A DNA stretch of 14,833 bases, taken from the NCBI GenBank assembly GCA_028818995.1, contig JAPPMR010000787.1, forward strand, positions 1 to 14,833, given 5' to 3'. A model generated the notes under the pieces. That model was not told where the DNA came from. It saw nothing but the letters and a program-made list of their open reading frames with translations, and did no database searches. Each line of letters opens with the position of its first letter. Within the stretch, counting starts at the first letter, position 1. The translations under genes were made by a program, and so were the position numbers. Positions 1-7,018 of the stretch are shown one piece after another. The DNA comes from Candidatus Poribacteria bacterium (lineage in GTDB: Bacteria > Poribacteria > WGA-4E > WGA-3G).

Positions 1-312
1 ACATAGCGTCCCTACCAAATCAACGCTATGAATCATGGCGAATCATGTAGAATACCAAAAGTGTATTCTACCAAGCGCATTCGTCTTATGGCATTCAGCG
101 GGACTAAGGGATGAGGTCGTCCGCGCTGCTATAAACATAGCGTCCCTACCAAATCAACGCTATGAATCATGGCGAATCATGTAGAATACCAAAAGTGTAT
201 TCTACCAAGCGCATTCGTCTTATGGCATTCAGCGGGACTGAAGAGCACTTAAAATGTGCCGAATATGCATAATGAAAAATTACCGAATTAATAAATTAAT
301 CTTCATACAGAT
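1..312. repeat. MITE-related repeat with perfect tandem duplication
   Basis: Bases 1-105 and 135-239 are identical over 105 bp, separated by a 29-bp spacer (134-bp unit). The first copy starts at the window edge, so the array may continue to the left. Each copy holds a hairpin, TAGAATAC / GTATTCTA, around 49-71. Bases 235-309 continue as an AT-rich tail. The stretch 135-309 is the reverse complement, with small changes, of the left and middle parts of the MITE at 12531-12874, including the ATGCATAATGAAAAATTACC block and the TTAATCTTCAT terminal motif. No coding potential was seen. Confidence 0.85.
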
Positions 313-332
313 TGTGCTACATAGGTGGCAAC

Positions 333-405
333 TTAGAAATGTATTGTGAGAGATGTGTGTTTGGTTTCAAATCGCAACTCGCTTTTGGATACACTCTATA
401 GCAGT
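333..405 (+). repeat. 73-bp dispersed repeat, copy 1
   Basis: This block begins TTAGAAATGTATTGTGA and ends GGATACACTCTATAGCAG. It matches 3810-3882 in the same orientation at roughly 85-90% by eye. Neither copy overlaps a convincing gene. The flanks of the two copies differ, so the block itself is the repeated unit. It could be a short mobile repeat or a conserved small RNA; the sequence does not decide. Bases 405-500 hold a stretch built from short CGGATT/CAGATT units (463-497), a kind of simple dispersed repeat. Confidence 0.6.
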
Positions 406-499
406 CTGCCGACATCAACCCAACGGTAGGCGAAGTTTCCAAACGCGCCGCCTTGTCTGAATCGCGGATTTACGCAGATTACACGGATTTCACGGATTA

Positions 500-530
500 T
501 TGACTTCGCATATCAGATACTTGCTATAAT
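500..530 (+). promoter_or_regulatory. Candidate sigma70 promoter with no gene downstream
   Basis: TTGACT (500-505) and TATAAT (525-530) are separated by 19 bp, one or two more than ideal. No plus-strand gene follows: the only start with a purine-rich stretch (574) gives 13 codons. The promoter faces the 3' end of the minus-strand propeller gene and its terminator, so any transcript would be antisense or a small RNA. Confidence 0.4.
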
Positions 531-613
531 TACGGTATACGGGACTGTCAAACTTTCACAGAAACACTTGGAGATGAGAAAACCTAATCCGCGTTTTCCG
601 AGATTCAGACGAT

Positions 614-638
614 AAAAATGCACGTTTACAAAACGCGC
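614..638 (-). terminator. Intrinsic terminator of the split propeller gene
   Basis: Read on the minus strand, GCGCGTTT pairs with AAACGTGC (one G-U pair) across a TGT loop, followed by five U residues (complement of 614-618). It starts 9 bp after the stop codon at 647. It belongs to the GGCGCGTTT/AAACGCGCC hairpin family seen elsewhere in the window. Confidence 0.65.
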
Positions 639-646
639 CTACCAAA

Positions 647-1117
647 CTACTGTGAAACGGTTTGCTTTTTCTCTCCCCACTGCGTAGGCAACTTCCCATG
701 CGGTGAAACAGACAACACGCCTTCTATCCAGTCAGGCTCCATCTCATCACTCGGCTCCCGTGTCAAACGTCTGAGCTTTCGTGTTCTAAACTCGTATCTA
801 TAGAGGTCATAATTCGCTTTAGGTTTACCCCATACCATCAGGGAAAAAAGAATAGCACGGTCGTCCTCTATCCACCTCGCACCTGCGGTAAGCAGATGAT
901 CTCCAAGTCTATCGTAAATATCCCTAATCGCATGTGGCACACCGCCGATGCGTGCATAGGAGAGACGACACGTCTGTTTGCCATTATCCGAGCAGTCCGT
1001 AAATACAATCCGTTGCCCATCCGCAGACCAGCGCGGGAAAAACCGCATCGTGACCGTCTTAGCACCCGGTTTCGGATCGGGGAAAAGAGGACGCTGATCC
1101 GCGCCATTCGCAGACAT
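647..1117 (-). CDS. TolB-like propeller protein, C-terminal part after frameshift
   Basis: This 156-residue frame carries the rest of the propeller that begins at 1707. It contains one RWSADGQRIVF blade motif, a degenerate blade with WIEDDRAILFS, and a terminal blade with LRRLTREPSDEMEPDW. It ends in the tail LSVSPHGKLPTQWGEKK. It aligns block by block with the second half of the intact paralogue at 1878-2903, whose equivalent tail is LTVMPAGKLALQWGQLK. The ATG at 1117 overlaps the upstream stop as TGATG, so translational restart is possible. Because the paralogue is one continuous frame and no ribosome site is specific to this ATG, I read it as the broken half of a single gene. Family role: periplasmic or extracellular propeller of unknown ligand. 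Confidence 0.7.
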   Translation of the reverse strand: MSANGADQRPLFPDPKPGAKTVTMRFFPRWSADGQRIVFTDCSDNGKQTCRLSYARIGGVPHAIRDIYDRLGDHLLTAGARWIEDDRAILFSLMVWGKPKANYDLYRYEFRTRKLRRLTREPSDEMEPDWIEGVLSVSPHGKLPTQWGEKKQTVSQ

Positions 1118-1707
1118 CAGATAGATATTTTATGGGAAAAACCTGCAGCAAACCCTCTTCCATTGGGTTTTTGGTTGCTGATGAACTTCTCATAAACGAT
1201 CTGCGTCCCATCAGGAGACCAGTCAGGAACAACGGAACCTCGCTCACTTTCAGCACCTTCAATGCCGGTTAGCTGCGTAACAGCACGCGTCGCCAATTCC
1301 ATGACATGCACCTCAGAATCTCCACTTCGCTCACTGTCAAAAGCGATTCTTTTGCCATCAGGCGACCAAGACGTATACGAGTCGCCAACTTTGTTATCGG
1401 TAAGCCGCTGTAGGTCTGTGCCGTCTGCGTTCATGACGAACAACTCAAACGAGGCTTGTGTCCTCTTGTTCATTAGTCGGGTAAATGCGATTTTTTTACC
1501 ATCGGGCGACCAGCGCGGATAAGAGTCCTTCGACTCTGTGTTTTTTGTGAGCCTGCGTCTACCTGTGCCATCATCGTTCATCACGAAAATATCATCATCT
1601 ACAACAAACACAATCTTCGCTTCAACAACTGACGCAATAAAGAAAAAAAGAAAACAAAAAGAAAAGAAAAATATTTGTAAGAGAAAGACGTTTTTTGGAT
1701 GTTTCAT
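1117..1707 (-). CDS. TolB-like propeller protein, N-terminal part before frameshift
   Basis: The start at 1707 is chosen because AGGAGG lies at 1717-1722, nine bases upstream; the frame is open further back, but without a ribosome site. Residues 1-29 form a Sec signal peptide (MKHPKN, a long Phe/Leu core, then VVEA before KIVF). Three WD40-like/PD40 blades follow: RWSPDGKKIAFT, SWSPDGKRIAFD and DWSPDGTQIVYE, each preceded by an xxLT motif. The frame ends after 196 residues at TGA (1117-1119), inside what should be the fourth blade. The product would be exported; such proteins resemble TolB and sugar-binding or lysozyme-inhibiting propellers, but no ligand can be assigned. A one-base loss or two-base gain near 1117-1125 explains the split. 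Confidence 0.75.
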   Translation of the reverse strand: MKHPKNVFLLQIFFFSFCFLFFFIASVVEAKIVFVVDDDIFVMNDDGTGRRRLTKNTESKDSYPRWSPDGKKIAFTRLMNKRTQASFELFVMNADGTDLQRLTDNKVGDSYTSWSPDGKRIAFDSERSGDSEVHVMELATRAVTQLTGIEGAESERGSVVPDWSPDGTQIVYEKFISNQKPNGRGFAAGFSHKISI

Positions 1708-1751
1708 TGGTGGATACCTCCTGATTACATCTATACTCACCTCAACGGTAG

Positions 1752-1818
1752 GTGCGTTTCGAAAACGCACAAGGATCAGAACCAAGGCTACATAAACGGT
1801 GCGGTTAAAAACCGCACC
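1752..1818. repeat. Pair of GC-rich hairpin repeats
   Basis: Two perfect hairpins lie between the propeller genes: GTGCGTTT / AAACGCAC (1752-1770, 3-nt loop) and GGTGCGGTT / AACCGCACC (1798-1818, 3-nt loop). Each is flanked by 'GGTAG' or 'CTACC' words. Neither has a U-tract on the minus strand, so they are not clear terminators. They look like members of the dispersed hairpin family used as terminators elsewhere. Confidence 0.6.
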
Positions 1819-1877
1819 TACCTTCGGGTTAGGGAAATGTTGAGTGTCGCTACCGCGCTATCCAACAGACGCAGAAA

Positions 1878-2903
1878 TCAATCCCCTCGTTTGAGTTGTC
1901 CCCACTGCAATGCGAGTTTGCCTGCTGGCATGACGGTCAGCGCTGTATTATGTATCCAATCCGGTCTGGAACCACCTCCTGGTCCCACTGTGAGGTTCGT
2001 CATCTTACGCCTGCTGATGTGATACCGAAAAAGGTCTATGGCTCGTGCAACAGTATTGTGGGCATCAAAAACGATCTCCTGTCCCTGATGCATCCAAGCC
2101 AAACCGCCGACAATATACTTGGTCGGAAGTTTGATTATTCTTCTTTTACCACTGTGAAACTGATGAATAATTATACGCTCTGCGAGTTTTTCCCGCCTGT
2201 TTTTGAGGAGTTTAAATTCAGATTCTTTGTATAGAATTGCATCACCATCAGGCGACCACCGCGGAGAACTTCTGGCAAAACGGACATCACTTTCAATGAG
2301 TGGTTTTTGATTCCCACCACCAGCATCCATCGTAAAAATAGTGCGTCCTCTGCCTCGGAGAACCTGCGAATAGGCGATGTGTCTGCCGTTCGGCGACCAG
2401 TCCGGAGAAGATGATAAACCGCCGATTACCGCGTTGTTTGTCAATTGTGTTACGACCCGACTTGCCACATCTACTACGTGAATATCAATATGTCCCGTCC
2501 GCAGACTGACAAAAGCGATCTTTCTACCATCAGGAGACCACGCAATGTGGGGACCATCTGCTGCGGGGTGGTCGGTGAGCCTGATTTCATTCGTGCCGTC
2601 TATATCCATTATGAACAGGTCTGTCTGCATGATGTGGCTCAGTGTGATATCCAGGTCTTTCACATAAGCGATCTGTTTGCCATCCGGCGACCACCGCGGT
2701 GATTGCTCCGAAAACGGCGTGTCTGTTAATTTGCGAACGTTACGACCATCATCGTTCATCATGAAAATATCAAAATCAATATCCTTACCCAGAGCAGGGT
2801 TAAAAGGATTGTCTTGAGACGAATAATAAAGGATCTTTGCCGACACAAGCGTGGGGATTAGACTCAAAAAAACGCAAAAACCAATAAAAACTTTAGAGTT
2901 CAT
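1878..2903 (-). CDS. Secreted TolB-like beta-propeller protein (PD40 repeats)
   Basis: This 341-residue protein has a signal peptide (residues 1-22, MNSKVF... ending LVSA before KILYY). Blades follow, with RWSPDGKQIAYV, AWSPDGRKIAFV, DWSPNGRHIAYS, RWSPDGDAILYK and a degenerate AWMHQGQEIVFD. It ends in the tail LTVMPAGKLALQWGQLK. AAAGGAG eight bases before the ATG supports the start. It is a paralogue of the split gene downstream (647-1707), sharing the post-signal KI...DxDIFxMNDDG block, blade spacing and C-terminal tail. By family knowledge these fold as a six- or seven-bladed propeller in the periplasm or outside the cell. Partner and ligand are unknown, and no Tol-Pal genes are nearby. The ribosome site lies inside a small inverted repeat (see 2911-2955). 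Confidence 0.85.
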   Translation of the reverse strand: MNSKVFIGFCVFLSLIPTLVSAKILYYSSQDNPFNPALGKDIDFDIFMMNDDGRNVRKLTDTPFSEQSPRWSPDGKQIAYVKDLDITLSHIMQTDLFIMDIDGTNEIRLTDHPAADGPHIAWSPDGRKIAFVSLRTGHIDIHVVDVASRVVTQLTNNAVIGGLSSSPDWSPNGRHIAYSQVLRGRGRTIFTMDAGGGNQKPLIESDVRFARSSPRWSPDGDAILYKESEFKLLKNRREKLAERIIIHQFHSGKRRIIKLPTKYIVGGLAWMHQGQEIVFDAHNTVARAIDLFRYHISRRKMTNLTVGPGGGSRPDWIHNTALTVMPAGKLALQWGQLKRGD

Positions 2904-2910
2904 TATATCG

Positions 2911-2955
2911 CTCCTTTGGAGAGAACGCGATACCTATAAGTAAGGCATCGCGTTC
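2911..2955 (-). promoter_or_regulatory. Hairpin and RBS palindrome in the propeller leader
   Basis: GAACGCGAT (2923-2931) pairs with ATCGCGTTC (2947-2955), with two extra G-C pairs inside. Directly beside it CTCC-TTT-GGAG (2911-2921) is a small palindrome containing the ribosome-binding site of the 1878-2903 gene. There is no U-run after the large hairpin on the minus strand, so it does not look like a terminator of the upstream gene. It might affect translation or protect the mRNA 5' end. Confidence 0.4.
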
Positions 2956-2981
2956 GGTTGCAGTCGAAGAACATGGAAAAC

Positions 2982-3536
2982 TTAATTGTGAGGGATACGG
3001 TATCGGAAAGAACTTATATCAGACACGCTCCAGGTATCTGATTCTCCCCCATCCTGTGGCGTAACACTTAGATCGGTCCAGGCACTAATTGCATACCATT
3101 CACCGTCATTTAAGTGATGATCGTTAAGTGAGAGAGATTGAGTAGCACTAATATCAGCAAGATAATCAGGATAATTGTTTTCACCATTCTCGTTGTACGG
3201 TCGGACACTTCCTGAATCCTGTTCCCTATCTTCTGCTATCCAGTTTCCGAGTTCTCCATTCATTGGATCAAATTCATAGAGTGCGTGTTGAAAGTCGTAA
3301 GCGTAATCATACACATCCTCGCCCGAATAGTTACATACGAAAATGTCATGATCAGACTCTGTCCTGTCTATTCCACCGCGCTCCCAGATAATACGAATAG
3401 AACTCATGTAAACCTCTCCGTATACATCGGGGTTGTTTTCTCCAGTTGAACCTTTGCGTTCAGCTGTGGAGGGTAAGGAAAGACTGATCAAGGCTAAAGA
3501 TAGCACGACGAGTGCTAAGCTGCGTAAGCGTTTCAT
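2982..3536 (-). CDS. Secreted protein of unknown function
   Basis: This 184-residue product starts with a clear signal peptide: MKRLRS, a Leu/Val/Ala-rich core, and PSTA before ERKG (cleavage near residue 25). The mature part is acidic and aromatic-rich, with many Asn, Asp and Tyr residues. It includes VYMSSIRIIWERGG, a segment with DYAYDFQHALYEF, and WYAISAWTDLSV near the end, consistent with a beta-rich extracellular fold. I do not recognise the family. An AAAAAGG ribosome site precedes the ATG. It lies 78 bp upstream of the propeller gene on the same strand and may share its transcript. No membrane segment or lipobox is present after the signal. Confidence 0.7.
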   Translation of the reverse strand: MKRLRSLALVVLSLALISLSLPSTAERKGSTGENNPDVYGEVYMSSIRIIWERGGIDRTESDHDIFVCNYSGEDVYDYAYDFQHALYEFDPMNGELGNWIAEDREQDSGSVRPYNENGENNYPDYLADISATQSLSLNDHHLNDGEWYAISAWTDLSVTPQDGGESDTWSVSDISSFRYRIPHN

Positions 3537-3588
3537 TTTAATATCGCCTTTTTTATAGATTATGCAATTTGTAACTGTTATCTCTATC

Positions 3589-3681
3589 AGGACTTACGCA
3601 ATTCGGAAGCATCAACTTTCAATGAATTGCGCTACTAAAAACACTGCAATGCTCCAAATCAAGCAGACTGTGTTAAGTCCT
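3589..3681. repeat. Short inverted-repeat element (MITE-like)
   Basis: AGGACTTA (3589-3596) and TAAGTCCT (3674-3681) form perfect 8-bp inverted ends of a 93-bp block. Just inside the left end, CGCAATTC (3597-3604) pairs with GAATTGCG (3624-3631). The core word CAATGAATTGCGC recurs, in reverse orientation, at about 6996-7011. The block has no coding capacity. Bases 3682-3809 are very AT-rich with T and A runs, and I see no gene in them. Confidence 0.5.
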
Positions 3682-3809
3682 TCTGTTATCTATATATGCC
3701 TTAAACAGAAAAAGTTAATAGCAAATTACATTTTTTTTCAAAATTTTTACAAATTTTTCGCAAATTCACCAAAAAAGTATCACCTTTTTTGTAAATCTAT
3801 TGGGTATCT

Positions 3810-3882
3810 ATTAGAAATGTATTGTGAAGGATGTGCGTTTAGTTTCAAATCGCCACCCGCTTTTGGATACACTGTATAGCAG
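3810..3882 (+). repeat. 73-bp dispersed repeat, copy 2
   Basis: This is the second copy of the block at 333-405 (TTAGAAATGTATTGTGA... TGGATACACTGTATAGCAG). It follows an AT-rich stretch with the promoter-like spacing TTGTAA ... TATCTATT. That stretch loosely resembles the region before the structured RNA at 9762, so this copy may be transcribed. Confidence 0.55.
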
Positions 3883-3885
3883 TTA

Positions 3886-3988
3886 GCTATCAGTGGTCAG
3901 CAGCTAGCCATCAGCCGTCAGCAAGAGAAGAAACACATATTCTCTCGCTTTGCCGAATGCCGAATGCCGAATGCTAATTGCTGATAGC
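3886..3988. repeat. Inverted repeat with GCCGAATG triplication
   Basis: GCTATCAG (3886-3893) pairs with CTGATAGC (3981-3988). Inside, AGAGAA/TTCTCT forms a second stem, and the octamer GCCGAATG is repeated in tandem around 3953-3974. It is an intergenic repeat next to the left end of the TnpB element. No gene was seen. Confidence 0.5.
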
Positions 3989-4055
3989 CGACAGCCAATT
4001 ACTGAAGGGGCTTCTGTAACAATCCCAAGCATTTATGCTTGGGTCAAAAAAAGGC

Positions 4056-4085
4056 TTGACTTTTAGAAGTGTTTTGTGTTATACT
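4056..4085 (+). promoter_or_regulatory. Promoter of tnpB
   Basis: TTGACT (4056-4061) and TATACT (4080-4085) are 18 bp apart. The predicted RNA starts near 4092 and immediately contains a nested hairpin: GACTC (4095-4099)/GAGTC (4140-4144) around GTGCTATC (4110-4117)/GATAGCAC (4130-4137). It then reaches the ribosome site and ATG at 4166. Confidence 0.6.
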
Positions 4086-4165
4086 TGTAGAACTGACTCA
4101 GTGGTGGGTGTGCTATCACCTGCCACACCGATAGCACGGGAGTCAGCAACCTACGGGAGTCAGAA

Positions 4166-5242
4166 ATGCCCTACAAAACACATAAAATCACCTTAGATCT
4201 GACTTTTAAGCAACGTCATTGGTTTGCTTCTCAATGTGGTTATGCGCGTTTTGCGTATAACCAAGCTTTAGCAGATTTCAAAGCAGGATTAGATCAAGAT
4301 AACTTCCAATCATGGCGAACACTCAATAACAACTTCAACAAGACAAAAAAGCGTTATGAGTGGACAAGTTCTCAAGATCAGCGTGCTGCCTTATATGCTA
4401 TCAACAATCTTGGCAAAGCGATTGTGAATTGGGTTGGCAAACGCGCGAAGTTCCCGAAGTTTAAGGGACGCGGAAGTCGTCAATCTTACACAACAGATGA
4501 GCAATCCGTGAGAGTTGAAGGTAAGAAAATAAAACTGCCCAAGATCGGATGGATAAAGATGTTTCAAGAGTTGCGTTTTGTTGGCAAGCTTATCAAGGTA
4601 ACGATCTCAAGGACAGCCCATCGTTGGTTTGTATCAATAACAGTAGACACAGAGGACACCAAAGCCGTTGACACCTCAACGCACCCTGTGATTGGTATTG
4701 ATGTCGGTATCAACACCTTAGCAACATGTTCAGATGGCAGTAAATATAAGAATCCGAGACCGCTCAAACGCTATGAGAAAAAGTTAGCAAGAGAGCAACG
4801 CAAATTAGGTCGCAAAGTCCGAAAATCTAATAACTGGTATAAACAGAAAGCACAAGTGGCACGTGTGCATTATAGGATAGCCTGCATTAGAGAAGATACA
4901 CACCACAAAGCAACTACGGATATTGTCAACCGTGCATCCGCTATCGGTATTGAAACGCTAAAGATAACGAACATGCTGAAGAATAAAAAACTGGCAAAGG
5001 CGTTATCCGATAGTGCGTTAGGCGGGTTTCTATCTAAACTCAAGGCAAAAGCAGAGGTGCGCGGCATTCCGATAACCGAAGCAGACCAGTTCTTTGCAAG
5101 TAGCAAAACCTGTAGCCACTGCGGACACAAAAAAGATGACTTGACACTAAAAGAAAGAGCGTATCAGTGTAGCCAATGTGACATCTCAATAGATAGGGAT
5201 GTCAACGCTGCAATAAACCTAAAACCAACTACCGTCGGATAG
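4166..5242 (+). CDS. tnpB: TnpB RNA-guided endonuclease
   Basis: This 358-residue protein is near full length for TnpB. The N-terminal part has the usual YKTHKITLDLT start and a QxGYARFAYNQAL helix. The RuvC-like nuclease motifs are complete: GIDVG with Asp179, IGIETLK with Glu263, and DRDVNAAIN with Asp345. A zinc ribbon lies between the last two (Cys316, Cys319, Cys335, Cys338). A GGGAG site eight bases before ATG 4166 supports the start. By family knowledge TnpB uses an RNA from its own 3' end (omega or reRNA) to cut DNA next to a short transposon-associated motif, which promotes retention of the element. All catalytic residues are present, so it may be active. The stop codon lies inside a small hairpin (5232-5246) that probably belongs to the RNA. 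Confidence 0.95.
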   Translation: MPYKTHKITLDLTFKQRHWFASQCGYARFAYNQALADFKAGLDQDNFQSWRTLNNNFNKTKKRYEWTSSQDQRAALYAINNLGKAIVNWVGKRAKFPKFKGRGSRQSYTTDEQSVRVEGKKIKLPKIGWIKMFQELRFVGKLIKVTISRTAHRWFVSITVDTEDTKAVDTSTHPVIGIDVGINTLATCSDGSKYKNPRPLKRYEKKLAREQRKLGRKVRKSNNWYKQKAQVARVHYRIACIREDTHHKATTDIVNRASAIGIETLKITNMLKNKKLAKALSDSALGGFLSKLKAKAEVRGIPITEADQFFASSKTCSHCGHKKDDLTLKERAYQCSQCDISIDRDVNAAINLKPTTVG

Positions 5243-5371
5243 ACGGAAAGTTACGCCTGTGGAGTCCAAATAAGACCTCAATCAGAGGCACGAGAGACGG
5301 AAGCAGGAATCACACAGGAAAGTTGTGTGCTATAAAGAAGCACACGGCTTTAGCCGTCGTGAGTATCACAG
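5170..5371 (+). ncRNA. Probable TnpB guide RNA (omega/reRNA) scaffold
   Basis: In this family the guide RNA overlaps the tnpB 3' end and the right element end, with the guide taken from the adjacent flank. Here 5232-5371 is non-coding and rich in stems: CCGTC-GGATA-GACGG (5232-5246), CACACA/TGTGTG (5311-5329) and the right-end hairpin (5341-5361). The guide would be read from bases after about 5371. The exact 5' end and the scaffold/guide junction are not visible. Confidence 0.45.
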
Positions 5372-5411
5372 CCAATAACCAACAACAACCGAGGGCAGCA
5401 ACTAATGTATT

Positions 5412-6782
5412 ATGGAGAAACATTCACCCTTCAATTACAATCCCAAAGGCTTCCGTGCGTATGGGCAGATGTATGACCTATTCCATTCTAACGCGAGTGT
5501 GAAGATAGCAGGCGGCACCTACGATGCTGGCAAGACTTTTAGCTGCATCGCCTACATGGATATGCTGGCGCGTGAATTCCCCGGTGCCCGTATGAGTTTC
5601 ATCCATCGTAGTTTGAACAGGGTGCATCGCAACATTATTCCGACCTACGAAAAATATCTCGGCTACCGACCCACAAGACGAGATGACCCGAATCCGACAG
5701 CAATTACGCGTTTCGGTGGCGAACATCCCGATTTTTTTGAATACCACAACGGCACTCGCATCTATGTGAACGGGTTGGACAAACCGCAGAACCTGCTATC
5801 CGACTTTTTTGATGCGGCGTTTGTGAATCAGGCGGAGTTAGTGCCGTTTGATACATGGGACGAACTCACCGCTCGCGTCTCGGAACGCGCAGGCACTATG
5901 CCGATCGCTTTTCTGCTCGGTGATTGTAATCCGAGTGTACCGAACCACTGGATACGCCGGCAGACGAAGGCGGGCAAAATTGCTTATTTTAAGATGTCGT
6001 TCCGTGATAACCCTGAAATCTACAATCAACAAACAGGCGAGTTGACGGAGAATGGTCGGCGGCGCGTTGAACGGCTCCAGAACCTTGAAGGATTACGGTA
6101 TAAACGTGGCTACGAAGGCGAATGGTGTTCGGGTGAAGGTCTGGTATTCGAGACATTTCAGCCAGAGGTGCATATCATTGACAACTTCACGATTTCGCCG
6201 CGCTGGGCGCGGTATCTCAGCATAGATTGGGGGTTTCGCAATCCTGCCAGCTGTATCTGGTGGGCACGCTCCCCTGATGACCGCATTTATGCCTACAAAG
6301 AGATATACAAAACGAAGTTGACAAAACCCGAACTGATACGGTTGATAAAGCAGAATTGTGATGCAACGGACAGAATTCAGTATGCTGCGGTAGACAGCGC
6401 GGATCAGGATGCGATTGAACAACTACAACGCGCGGGTTTCCGTGTGAACGAACCGAAAAAGTCGCGCGCCACACAGATTGACGCTATCAAGGAACGGCTA
6501 AAAGTTGACGAGACAGGTGAACCTGCGCTCTTTTTCCTGCGGGATAGGCTTGTGCATCCACCGGACGAGGATTTGAAGGATGCATATCGTGCTGTTGAGG
6601 TTACGGATGAGTTTTTGAGTTGCACCTACGATGAGAAACTACGCGGCACACATAAGGACGATGAGGCGATCAAAGGTGATAATCACGGGATTGATAGCAC
6701 CGCATATCTTATATTGAGTTTACAGAGGCGGCGACGCATCGGCAGTGGGCGTGTTGTGCATGGTAGGGTACAGATGCGGTAG
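5412..6782 (+). CDS. terL: Phage terminase large subunit (PBSX/Terminase_3-like)
   Basis: This 456-residue protein has the two-domain layout of DNA-packaging motors. The ATPase domain has a variant P-loop, GGTYDAGKT (residues 34-42), a Walker B-like segment AAFVNQAEL with Glu142, and the LLGDCNPSVPNHW motif near residues 168-180. The C-terminal RNase H-fold nuclease shows SIDWGF (Asp272), AVDSAD (Asp328) and HGIDSTAY (Asp428), the usual metal-binding acidic residues. In phages it cuts concatemeric DNA and pumps it into the procapsid. Here it stands alone: no small terminase, portal, protease or capsid gene is in the window. The TnpB right end lies about 40 bp upstream, and a REP/minisatellite block begins 11 bp downstream. 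The start is weak: no good ribosome site lies close to ATG 5412. It could be a prophage remnant or a domesticated gene. Confidence 0.9.
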   Translation: MEKHSPFNYNPKGFRAYGQMYDLFHSNASVKIAGGTYDAGKTFSCIAYMDMLAREFPGARMSFIHRSLNRVHRNIIPTYEKYLGYRPTRRDDPNPTAITRFGGEHPDFFEYHNGTRIYVNGLDKPQNLLSDFFDAAFVNQAELVPFDTWDELTARVSERAGTMPIAFLLGDCNPSVPNHWIRRQTKAGKIAYFKMSFRDNPEIYNQQTGELTENGRRRVERLQNLEGLRYKRGYEGEWCSGEGLVFETFQPEVHIIDNFTISPRWARYLSIDWGFRNPASCIWWARSPDDRIYAYKEIYKTKLTKPELIRLIKQNCDATDRIQYAAVDSADQDAIEQLQRAGFRVNEPKKSRATQIDAIKERLKVDETGEPALFFLRDRLVHPPDEDLKDAYRAVEVTDEFLSCTYDEKLRGTHKDDEAIKGDNHGIDSTAYLILSLQRRRRIGSGRVVHGRVQMR

Positions 6783-6792
6783 CCTGCTTTCT

Positions 6793-6890
6793 TGTAGGTC
6801 GGGTAGAGCGAAGCGACACCCGACATGTATACACATATAAAGGTATACACGTATAAAGGTATACACGTATAAAGGTATACACGTATACAC
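6793..6890. repeat. REP hairpin plus 16-bp minisatellite, copy A
   Basis: GTCGGGT (6798-6804) pairs with ACCCGAC (6818-6824). Three 16-bp units of the form TATACACGTATAAAGG follow (6828-6843, 6844-6859, 6860-6875), the first with one change, then a partial unit. The sequence continues into GCTAATAATTCCGATTCAGAC and the terminator at 6917. The same order of parts occurs at 8536-8758. Confidence 0.85.
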
Positions 6891-6916
6891 AGGCTGCTAA
6901 TAATTCCGATTCAGAC

Positions 6917-6946
6917 AAAAAAAGGCGCGTTTACAAAACGCGCCTT
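6917..6946 (-). terminator. Intrinsic terminator of the DUF2971 operon
   Basis: Read on the minus strand, AAGGCGCGTTT pairs with AAACGCGCCTT across three bases and runs into seven U residues (complement of 6917-6923). It lies 73 bp after the last operon gene. Between them, 6996-7011 is a short palindrome, GCGCAAT/ATTGCGC, a dispersed repeat word shared with 3598-3631. Confidence 0.8.
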
Positions 6947-7018
6947 ATGTCAAATCACAGATTACGCGGATTTTAGGAGTATCAGCGTTCGTAGTCGCGC
7001 AATTCATTGCGCCTCTTT

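Larger units (their letters stand above)
4005..5371 (+). mobile_element. TnpB-only element, IS200/IS605 superfamily (IS1341 type)
   Basis: The element has a left subterminal hairpin CCCAAGCA-TTTA-TGCTTGGG (4024-4043) and a right hairpin CAC-ACGGC-TTTA-GCCGT-C-GTG (5341-5361). Both have TTTA loops, and the right one is followed by GAGTATCAC, a right-end form shared with the second element at 13940. Between them lie one promoter and tnpB. No tnpA (Y1 transposase) is present, so movement would need a transposase in trans. The outer boundaries are approximate: the hairpins are visible, the cleavage sites are not. No target-site duplication is expected for this superfamily. Confidence 0.75.

Noticed and set aside
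618..803. Plus-strand frame of 61 codons downstream of the orphan promoter
   Set aside because: It is antisense to the terminator and the conserved C-terminal end of the propeller gene and has no ribosome site.
2923..2955. Terminator between the unknown secreted protein and the propeller gene
   Set aside because: The hairpin is strong, but no U-tract follows on the minus strand; the next bases are the ribosome site.
4005..5371. Complete IS605 with its own transposase
   Set aside because: No Y1 transposase (HUH motif) frame lies between the hairpins or beside them; only tnpB is present.
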